From Streptomyces speibonae (lineage in GTDB: Bacteria > Actinomycetota > Actinomycetes > Streptomycetales > Streptomycetaceae): a stretch of DNA of 7,652 nt. This document shows, one piece after another, positions 1-5,763 of this stretch. A program made the translations under genes and the position numbers. Position 1 is the first letter of the stretch. Each line of letters begins with the position of its first letter. Where the stretch lies: positions 14,182 to 21,833 of the forward strand of contig KL568586.1 in assembly GCA_000715605.1 (NCBI GenBank). The letters run 5' to 3'. Below the pieces are notes generated by a model. It made no database searches. It had not been told where the DNA came from and saw only the letters and a program-made list of their open reading frames with translations.

Positions 1-21
1 GCCGGTACGGCTACCGGGCAT
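1..21 (-). CDS. ftsW: FtsW start (partial): septal SEDS-family peptidoglycan glycosyltransferase
   Basis: Only the first seven codons (MPGSRTG) are in the window; the gene continues off the left edge. The ATG at 19-21 follows a strong GGAGG ribosome site with a 5-nt spacer. FtsW is the multi-pass membrane SEDS protein that polymerises lipid II at the septum together with FtsI. The identity rests on position: in Streptomyces dcw clusters ftsW directly follows murD. The peptide also resembles the N-terminus of Streptomyces FtsW as I remember it. No FtsW domain is visible here, so the call is an inference from the ribosome site and gene order. An unrelated gene beginning here cannot be excluded from seven codons. 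Confidence 0.72.
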
Positions 22-107
22 CGGGTCCTCCGCCCACTGCTGGACTACAGGCTCTGGACGGTCCCACGCGTCCCTCCCAAGATCGCCCGGCGTCAGGCGG
101 CCGGGGG
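22..107 (-). other. murD-ftsW intergenic leader
   Basis: This 86-nt untranslated gap is the largest between genes in the window. It holds the ftsW ribosome site at 27-31. The hexamer CTGGAC occurs twice on the plus strand, at 40-45 and 54-59. I see no convincing terminator (no stem followed by a T run) and no clear -10/-35 pair, so a promoter here is possible but not shown. Confidence 0.5.
27..31 (-). promoter_or_regulatory. Ribosome binding site of ftsW
   Basis: On the minus strand this reads GGAGG, followed by ACCCG and the ATG at 19-21. It is the strongest Shine-Dalgarno match in the window. It fixes the ftsW start and suggests that ftsW is initiated independently rather than by coupling to murD, which ends 86 nt earlier. 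Confidence 0.75.
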
Positions 108-1511
108 TCAGGCGCCGAGCTCGCGCACCGCCTGTGCGAACGCGTCACCGCGCTTGTTGTAGTTGGTGAACATGTCCATCGAGGCGCAGGCGGGAGCCAG
201 CAGTACCGTGTCGCCGGGTTGTGCGAGCCGCCTCGCCTCCTGGACAGCCTGGAGCATCGCCCCAGTGTCGGTCCGCTCGAGGTCGACGACGGGTACTTCC
301 GGGGCGTGTCGCGCGAGGGCTTCACGAATCAGGGCACGGTCCCTGCCGATCAGCACGGCACCGCGCAGCCGCTTCGCCGCGTCCGCGACCAGCTCGTCGA
401 AGGTGGCGCCCTTGGCGAGGCCGCCGGCGATCCACACGATCGACTCGTAGGCGGCCAACGAGGCCCCGGCGGCGTGGGTGTTGGTCGCCTTGGAGTCGTC
501 GACGTAGGCGACGCCGTCCACGTCGGCGACGTGCGCGATGCGGTGGGCGTCCGGGGTGAAGGCCCGCAGGCCGTCCCGTACGGCGCTCGCGGGCACCCCG
601 TAGGCGCGTGCCAGGGCGGCGGCCGCGAGGGCGTTGGCGATGTTGTGCGGGGCCGGGGGCCTGACGTCGGAGACCTCGGCGAGCTCCTGAGCGTTCTTGT
701 GCCGGTTCTCGACGAAGGCGCGGTCGACCAGAAGGCCCTCCACGACGCCGAGTTGGGAGGGTCCCGGGGTGCCCAGGGTGAAGCCGACCGCCCGGCAGCC
801 CTCCTCGACGTCGGCCTCGCGGACCAGGTCCTCGGTGGCCTTGTCGGCCACGTTGTAGACGCAGGCGACGCGATTGCCCTCGTAGACGCGGCCCTTGTCC
901 CTGGCGTACGCCTCCATGGAGCCGTGCCAGTCCAGGTGGTCGGGGGCGAGGTTGAGCACCGCGGCGGAGTGGGCGCGCAGGGACGGCGCCCAGTGGAGCT
1001 GGTAGCTGGACAGCTCCACGGCGAGCACGTCGTACTCCTCCTCGCCGAGCACCGCGTCGAGGAGCGAGACGCCGATGTTGCCGACGGCCGCGGTGCGCAG
1101 GCCGGCCGCCTCCAGGATGGCGGCGAGCATCTGGACGGTGGTGGTCTTGCCGTTGGTGCCGGTGACCGCGAGCCAGGGGGCCGCGCCGGGCTTCCTGAGC
1201 CGCCAGGCGAGTTCGACGTCGCCCCAGACCGGCACCCCGGCCGCGTCCGCCGCCGCGAACAGCGGCTTGTCCGGCTTCCAGCCGGGCGCGGTGACGATCA
1301 GCTCGGTGCCGTCGGGCAGGGTGTCGCCGTCACCGAGGCGCACGGTGACGCCGAGGGCCTCCAGCTGCGCGGCCTGCTCGCGGGCGCGGGCGTCGTCGCC
1401 GTCGTTGACGACGGTGACCTTCGCGCCGAGCCCGTGCAGCACCTTGGCCGCCGGGACACCGGAGACGCCGAGTCCGGCGACGGTGACGTTCTTCCCCTGC
1501 CAGTCGGTCAC
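108..1511 (-). CDS. murD: MurD: UDP-MurNAc-L-alanine--D-glutamate ligase
   Basis: This cytoplasmic ATP-dependent Mur ligase adds D-glutamate to UDP-MurNAc-L-Ala, the second amino acid of the stem peptide. The 467-residue protein is of usual family length. In order it shows a glycine-rich N-terminal Rossmann-like motif (VAGLGVSG, about 11-18), the ATP P-loop TGTNGKTTT (118-125, Lys122), ELSSYQL (166-172), [11 protein letters not shown] (187-197) and a likely carbamylated Lys206 in [20 protein letters not shown] and [10 protein letters not shown] (338-347) mark the C-terminal ligase core, and [12 protein letters not shown] with NKRGDAF near the end is the MurD-type signature. The chosen GTG start overlaps the mraY stop as GTGA, which suggests coupled translation. 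An in-frame ATG at 1526 would add five residues (MGSGQ) and lies inside mraY; neither start has a strong ribosome site. Identity is secure, the start less so. Confidence 0.96.
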   Translation of the reverse strand: MTDWQGKNVTVAGLGVSGVPAAKVLHGLGAKVTVVNDGDDARAREQAAQLEALGVTVRLGDGDTLPDGTELIVTAPGWKPDKPLFAAADAAGVPVWGDVELAWRLRKPGAAPWLAVTGTNGKTTTVQMLAAILEAAGLRTAAVGNIGVSLLDAVLGEEEYDVLAVELSSYQLHWAPSLRAHSAAVLNLAPDHLDWHGSMEAYARDKGRVYEGNRVACVYNVADKATEDLVREADVEEGCRAVGFTLGTPGPSQLGVVEGLLVDRAFVENRHKNAQELAEVSDVRPPAPHNIANALAAAALARAYGVPASAVRDGLRAFTPDAHRIAHVADVDGVAYVDDSKATNTHAAGASLAAYESIVWIAGGLAKGATFDELVADAAKRLRGAVLIGRDRALIREALARHAPEVPVVDLERTDTGAMLQAVQEARRLAQPGDTVLLAPACASMDMFTNYNKRGDAFAQAVRELGA

Positions 1512-2602
1512 TTGTCCGCTGCCCATCCCGCGTAGAAGAGGCCCAGTCCGACGATCACACAGATGCCCTGGATGATCCAGAAACGGACCACCACGAGGAC
1601 TTCGGACCAGCCCTTGAGTTCGAAGTGGTGCTGGAGCGGCGCCATCCGGAAGACGCGCTTGCCGGTGAGCCGGAACGAGCCGACCTGGATGACCACCGAC
1701 ATGGTGATCAGCACGAACAGGCCGCCGAGGATGGCGAGCAGCAGCTCGGTGCGGGAGCAGATCGCGAGGCCGGCGAGGACACCGCCGAGCGCGAGCGAAC
1801 CGGTGTCGCCCATGAAGATCTTGGCCGGCGAGGTGTTCCACCACAGGAAGCCCAGGCAGGCACCCATCAGGGCGGAGGCGACGACCGCCAGGTCGAGGGG
1901 GTCGCGCACCTCGTAGCAGGCGCCGGGGTTGGTGAGGGTCTGCGCGTTGGCGCACGACTCCTGGAACTGCCAGACGCCGATGAACGTGTAGGCGCCGAAG
2001 ACCAGGACGGAGGCGCCGGTGGCCAGGCCGTCCAGACCGTCGGTCAGGTTCACGCCGTTGGACATCGCCAGGATCATGAACAGCGCCCAGATGACGAACA
2101 GCACCGGGCCGATGGTCCAGCCGAAGTCGGTGATGAAGGACAGCTTGGTGGACGCCGGGGTGTTGCCGCGGTTGTCGGCGAACTGCAGGGCCAGGACCGC
2201 GAAGGCGATACCGACGATCAGCTGGCCGGCCATCTTCGCCTTGGCCCGCAGGCCCAGCGAACGGCGCTTGACGATCTTGATGTAGTCGTCGAGGAAGCCG
2301 ACCAGGCCCATGCCGACCATCAGGCCCAGCACCAGCAGACCGGAGAAGGTCGGCGCGGCGTCCGCCTCCTCGTCCACATAGCTGGTGATCACCTTGGCCA
2401 GGAAGTAGGCGGCGACGGTCGCCAGGATGAAGGCGATACCGCCCATCGTCGGCGTACCGCGCTTGCTGGCGTGCTCGCGCGGGCCGTCGTCACGGATGTA
2501 CTGCCCGTACCCCTTGCGCGCGAGCAGCTTGATCAGCAGCGGGGTGCCGACCAGCGTCAGGAACAGGCCAATGACTCCTGCGAACAGGATCTGCTTCATC
2601 AT
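1508..2602 (-). CDS. mraY: MraY: phospho-MurNAc-pentapeptide transferase (lipid I synthase)
   Basis: This polytopic membrane enzyme transfers phospho-MurNAc-pentapeptide from UDP to undecaprenyl phosphate, making lipid I on the cytoplasmic face. The 364-residue protein shows about ten hydrophobic helices and the family's cytoplasmic motifs: the Asp pair in FLDDYIK (Asp105-Asp106), [10 protein letters not shown] (185-194), [12 protein letters not shown] (258-269, Asp266) and [12 protein letters not shown] (321-332). Two ATG codons sit in tandem. The first, at 2600-2602, overlaps the murF stop as ATGA and has a GAGG site 10 nt upstream. The second, at 2597-2599, would shorten the protein by one residue. 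Two features stand out: an acidic stretch at residues 76-83 in the first extracytoplasmic loop, and Cys217/Cys229 in a later extracytoplasmic loop. By family topology both lie outside the membrane. Confidence 0.97.
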   Translation of the reverse strand: MMKQILFAGVIGLFLTLVGTPLLIKLLARKGYGQYIRDDGPREHASKRGTPTMGGIAFILATVAAYFLAKVITSYVDEEADAAPTFSGLLVLGLMVGMGLVGFLDDYIKIVKRRSLGLRAKAKMAGQLIVGIAFAVLALQFADNRGNTPASTKLSFITDFGWTIGPVLFVIWALFMILAMSNGVNLTDGLDGLATGASVLVFGAYTFIGVWQFQESCANAQTLTNPGACYEVRDPLDLAVVASALMGACLGFLWWNTSPAKIFMGDTGSLALGGVLAGLAICSRTELLLAILGGLFVLITMSVVIQVGSFRLTGKRVFRMAPLQHHFELKGWSEVLVVVRFWIIQGICVIVGLGLFYAGWAADK

Positions 2603-4014
2603 CGGGCTGCGACCTCGCCCTCGGCACCGGTCTCGAGCAGCGCCTGCGCCACGCTCTCGAGCCCGACCGAACGGGACGCCTTCACGAGAACGACGTCTCC
2701 CGGGCGCAATTGACTGCGCAACAGGTCGACCGCCGCCTGTGCGTCGGACACGTGCACCGACTCCTCACCCCACGAACCCTCGTTATATGCGCCCAGTTGC
2801 AGCCAGGCGGCTTCCCTGCCCCCGACCGCGACGAGCTTGCTGACGTTGAGCCGGACGGCGAGCCGCCCGACCGCGTCGTGCTCGGCGAGCGCCTCGTCCC
2901 CGAGCTCGGCCATCTTGCCGAGCACCGCCCACGTACGACGCCCTTTGCCCATGGCCACCAGCGCGCGCAGCGCCGCCTTCATGGACTCGGGGTTCGCGTT
3001 GTAGGCGTCGTTGACGACCGTCACGCCGTCCGGTCGCTCGGTGACCTCCATGCGCCAGCGGGAGAGGGAGCCCGCCTCGGAGAGCGCGCGGGCGATCTCG
3101 TCTGCGGACATGCCCAACTCGTGGGCGACGGCGGCCGCGGCGAGCGCGTTCGACACGTGATGCTCACCGTACAGGCGCATGGTCACATCGGATGCACCGG
3201 AGGGTGTGTGAAGGCTAAAGGAAGGCTGTCCGCTGTCCGTGAGTCGCACGTTCTCGGCCCGAACGTCCGCTTCGCCGGACTCTCCGAAAAGGATCACCTT
3301 CGCCTTCGTACGGGTGGCCATGGCCCGTACGAGGGGGTCGTCCGCGTTGAGGATCGCGGCGCCCCCCTCCTCGGCCGGCGGCAGGGACTCGACCAGTTCG
3401 CCCTTGGCCTCGGCGATCTGCTCGCGGCCGCCGAACTCCCCGATGTGCGCGGAGCCGACGTTCAGGACCAGACCGACCCTGGGCGGGGTCAGACCGGTGA
3501 GGTAGCGAATATGGCCGATTCCGCGCGCTCCCATCTCCAGCACGAGGAACTTCGTCTCCTCGGTGGCGGTGAGCGCGGTGAGCGGCAGCCCGATCTCGTT
3601 GTTGAGGGAGCCGGGCGTGAAGACGGTCGGCGCCTTGCTCCGCAGCACCTGGGCGATGAGGTCCTTGGTACTGGTCTTGCCGGCCGAGCCGGTCAGCGCG
3701 ACGAGGGTGGCCCCGAGCCGTCCGACGACGTGCCGGGCGAGGGCGCCGAGAGCGGCCTGGACGTCCTCGACGACGATCGCGGGCACGCCGACGGGGCGGG
3801 AGGCCAGCACCGCGGCCGCTCCCGCCTCGACGACCGCGGCCGCGAAGTCGTGTCCGTCCACGCGCTCGCCGGCGAAGGCGACGAACAGGCTGCCGGGACC
3901 CGCCTCCCGCGAGTCCCGGACCACCGGCCCGGTGACCTGCACGGACGGGTCCGGTATGTCGTGCGTCTGCCCGCCGACGACTGCTGCGATCTCGGCGAGG
4001 GAGAGGGCGATCAC
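2599..4014 (-). CDS. murF: MurF: UDP-MurNAc-tripeptide--D-alanyl-D-alanine ligase
   Basis: This cytoplasmic Mur ligase adds the D-Ala-D-Ala dipeptide to the UDP-MurNAc-tripeptide, completing the pentapeptide that MraY uses. The 471-residue protein has the N-terminal UDP-substrate motif DSRE (34-37), a P-loop TGSAGKTST (108-116, Lys113), PGSLNNEIG (134-142), [13 protein letters not shown] (160-172), a likely carbamylated Lys204 in [21 protein letters not shown] (283-295) and the MurF-typical [12 protein letters not shown] (334-345). The GTG start is supported by AGGGA 7 nt upstream; the nearby ATG inside the murE stop runs into a stop after three codons. The start is 4 nt after murE, and the stop overlaps mraY. 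Codons around 3184-3237 have more A/T third positions than the surrounding gene, in the poorly conserved middle of the protein. Confidence 0.97.
   Translation of the reverse strand: MIALSLAEIAAVVGGQTHDIPDPSVQVTGPVVRDSREAGPGSLFVAFAGERVDGHDFAAAVVEAGAAAVLASRPVGVPAIVVEDVQAALGALARHVVGRLGATLVALTGSAGKTSTKDLIAQVLRSKAPTVFTPGSLNNEIGLPLTALTATEETKFLVLEMGARGIGHIRYLTGLTPPRVGLVLNVGSAHIGEFGGREQIAEAKGELVESLPPAEEGGAAILNADDPLVRAMATRTKAKVILFGESGEADVRAENVRLTDSGQPSFSLHTPSGASDVTMRLYGEHHVSNALAAAAVAHELGMSADEIARALSEAGSLSRWRMEVTERPDGVTVVNDAYNANPESMKAALRALVAMGKGRRTWAVLGKMAELGDEALAEHDAVGRLAVRLNVSKLVAVGGREAAWLQLGAYNEGSWGEESVHVSDAQAAVDLLRSQLRPGDVVLVKASRSVGLESVAQALLETGAEGEVAAR
2613..2616 (-). promoter_or_regulatory. Probable ribosome binding site of mraY, inside murF
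   Basis: On the minus strand this reads GAGG, 10 nt before the first of two tandem ATG codons and 13 nt before the second. It lies within the last codons of murF. The spacing favours the first ATG, though the site is only moderate and coupling to murF translation probably contributes. Confidence 0.45.
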
Positions 4015-4018
4015 AAGT

Positions 4019-5728
4019 TCATCCCTGGGTCTTCTTGATGGCTTCGCGAAGCACCTGGCGGTCGTCGAAGGGACGCACCACCCCGGCGATGTCCTGTCCC
4101 TGCTCGTGGCCCTTGCCCGCGACCAGCACGGTGTCGCCGGGCTGCGCCCGGGCGACGGCGGCGGCGATCGCGGCGGCCCGGTCCTCGAAGACCTGCACCT
4201 CGCCGCGCTCGTGGGCGGGCACGGAGGCCGCGCCCTGGAGCATGGTGGCGAGGATCGCCAGGGGGTCCTCGGAGCGGGGGTTGTCTGAGGTCAGTACGGC
4301 GGTGTCGGCGAGCCGCGCGACGGCGGCACCCATGGGCTCCCGCTTGGTGGTGTCACGGTCGCCGCCGCAGCCGAGCACCACGTGCACCCGGCCCTCGGTG
4401 ACCTTGCGCAGGGCGCGCAGCACCGATTCCACCGCGTCGGTCTTGTGGGCGTAGTCGACGACCGCGAGGTAGGGCTGTCCGGCGTCCACCCGCTCCAGCC
4501 GGCCCGGCACACCGGGGACGGCGGCGACGCCGTCGGCGGCGGCCTGCGGGTCGAGGCCGGCGACGGCGAGGGCGACGATCGCGGCGAGGGTGTTGGCCAC
4601 GTTGAAGGGACCCGGCAGCGGCGAGCGGGCGGTGACCCGCTCGTCCTTGGGGCCGACGACGGTGAACGTCGAGTCCAGCGGGCCGACCTCGACGTCCTCG
4701 GCGCGCCAGTCGGCGTCGGGGTGGCCCTCGGCGGAGTAGGTGACGACCGGGACGCCGGCCTCCTTGGCGAGGCGGCGGCCGTACTCGTCGTCCACGTTGA
4801 CCACGCCGAGCCTGCTGCGCGCGGGCGTGAACAGCTGCGCCTTGGCCTGGAAGTAGTCCTCCATGCCGGAGTGGAACTCCATGTGCTCCGGGCTGAGGTT
4901 GGTGAAGACGGCGATGTCGAAGACACAGCCGTCGACCCGCCCGAGGACCAGGGCGTGGCTGGAGACCTCCATGGCGACCGCGTCGGTGCCGCGCTCACGC
5001 ATGACGGCGAACAGCGCCTGGAGGTCGGTGGCCTCGGGCGTGGTGCGCTCGGACTTGATGCGCTCGTCGCCGATGCGCATCTCCACGGTGCCGATCAGAC
5101 CGGTGCTGCGGACGGTCTTCAGGCCGCCCTCGACCAGATAGGCGGTGGTGGTCTTGCCCGAGGTGCCGGTGATGCCGATCTGGAGCAGATCGCGGCCCGG
5201 GTGGCCGTAGATGGTGGCGGCCAGCTCGCCCATGTGCGCCCGGGGGTCGTCCACCACCAGCACCGGCAGTCCGGTGCGGGCGACGCGCTCGGCGCCGGAC
5301 GGGTCGGTGAGCACGGCGACGGCGCCGAGGCCGGCGGCCTGGGTGACGAAGTCCGCGCCATGGGCGCGGGCGCCGGGGAGGGCCGCGTACAGGTCTCCCG
5401 GGCGGACGGCGCGCGAGTCGTGGGTGATGCCCGTGACCTCGGCGGTCCGCTCCGGCGCTGGGGTACCCAGCTGACCGGCGAGTTCCGCGAGGGGTGTGGC
5501 GGAGACCTGAACCGGCCGGGGCGGTCCCGGATATGTCACGGGGTGGCCCTTCTGGGTGGATTGGGACTGATCAGCGTGTGGCACGGCGGTGAGCGTACCG
5601 GGCGCACCGGCCGGGGAGGAAAAGTGGGGCCCGCGCGCAGCGCGGTCCGGCGGGGGCGGCGGTGGGTGACGGGTGGGTGAGGTACGGGAGGGGTTCTGGT
5701 TCCCGGGGTCCGGGGTGATCGTTGTCAC
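4019..5728 (-). CDS. murE: MurE: UDP-MurNAc-L-Ala-D-Glu--diaminopimelate ligase
   Basis: This cytoplasmic Mur ligase adds diaminopimelate as the third stem residue. In Streptomyces the substrate is LL-DAP; that isomer is inferred from the genus. From the GTG at 5726-5728 the protein has 569 residues. Visible are THDSRAVRPGDLYAALPG (102-119), the P-loop TGTSGKTTT (188-195, Lys192), ERTTPEATD (227-235) for UDP-MurNAc binding, a likely carbamylated Lys296 in FQAKAQLF, DYAHKTDAV (425-433), the DAP-specifying DNPRSE (482-487) and GKGHEQG (538-544). The start is uncertain. The first 63 residues are proline-rich and lie before the conserved fold. A second GTG at 5537-5539, with AAGGG 7 nt upstream, gives 506 residues, nearer the usual family length. 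I chose the longer form because it has an AGGA site at good spacing and leaves only 35 nt after ftsI, like the other tight junctions. Confidence 0.93.
   Translation of the reverse strand: MTTITPDPGNQNPSRTSPTRHPPPPPPDRAARGPHFSSPAGAPGTLTAVPHADQSQSTQKGHPVTYPGPPRPVQVSATPLAELAGQLGTPAPERTAEVTGITHDSRAVRPGDLYAALPGARAHGADFVTQAAGLGAVAVLTDPSGAERVARTGLPVLVVDDPRAHMGELAATIYGHPGRDLLQIGITGTSGKTTTAYLVEGGLKTVRSTGLIGTVEMRIGDERIKSERTTPEATDLQALFAVMRERGTDAVAMEVSSHALVLGRVDGCVFDIAVFTNLSPEHMEFHSGMEDYFQAKAQLFTPARSRLGVVNVDDEYGRRLAKEAGVPVVTYSAEGHPDADWRAEDVEVGPLDSTFTVVGPKDERVTARSPLPGPFNVANTLAAIVALAVAGLDPQAAADGVAAVPGVPGRLERVDAGQPYLAVVDYAHKTDAVESVLRALRKVTEGRVHVVLGCGGDRDTTKREPMGAAVARLADTAVLTSDNPRSEDPLAILATMLQGAASVPAHERGEVQVFEDRAAAIAAAVARAQPGDTVLVAGKGHEQGQDIAGVVRPFDDRQVLREAIKKTQG
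4022..4026 (-). promoter_or_regulatory. Ribosome binding site of murF
   Basis: On the minus strand this reads AGGGA, overlapping the last codons of murE, with a 7-nt spacer to the GTG at 4012-4014. It supports the GTG start in the absence of any usable ATG nearby. Confidence 0.6.
5547..5551 (-). promoter_or_regulatory. Possible ribosome binding site for a shorter MurE start
   Basis: On the minus strand this reads AAGGG, 7 nt before the in-frame GTG at 5537-5539. If used, MurE would begin VTYPGPPRP and have 506 residues, close to the usual family length. It competes with the upstream start at 5728. Confidence 0.4.
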
Positions 5729-5736
5729 TGGGTGGT

Positions 5737-5740
5737 TCCT
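5737..5740 (-). promoter_or_regulatory. Probable ribosome binding site for the longer MurE start
   Basis: On the minus strand this reads AGGA, 8 nt before the GTG at 5726-5728 and within the 35-nt ftsI-murE gap. It supports translation of the proline-rich MurE N-terminus. Confidence 0.45.
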
Positions 5741-5763
5741 GGTGGCTCGGTGCTCGGTACGGG

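Noticed and set aside
11..325. Minus-strand open frame across the murD end and ftsW leader
   Set aside because: It overlaps the MurD C-terminus in another frame, has an Arg/Ser/Pro-rich translation without motifs, and is explained by murD coding plus the leader.
219..1535. Long plus-strand open frame opposite murD
   Set aside because: It lies antisense to a gene with full MurD motifs. Its translation is low-complexity Gly/Val/Asp-rich with no recognisable domain, as expected from open antisense frames in very GC-rich DNA.
1625..2713. Long plus-strand open frame opposite mraY
   Set aside because: Its translation is Gln/Asp/Gly/His-rich without motifs and mirrors the codons of mraY on the other strand.
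3205..3218. Possible TTA (bldA-dependent) codon in murF
   Set aside because: The minus strand does contain TTTAG here, but the frame reads TTT AGC, so the TTA is not a codon.
2710..4038. Long plus-strand open frame opposite murF
   Set aside because: It is the antisense shadow of murF, with no domain and no plausible ribosome site or operon partner on that strand.
4382..5680. Long plus-strand open frame opposite murE
   Set aside because: It is the antisense shadow of murE; a compositionally biased peptide without motifs.
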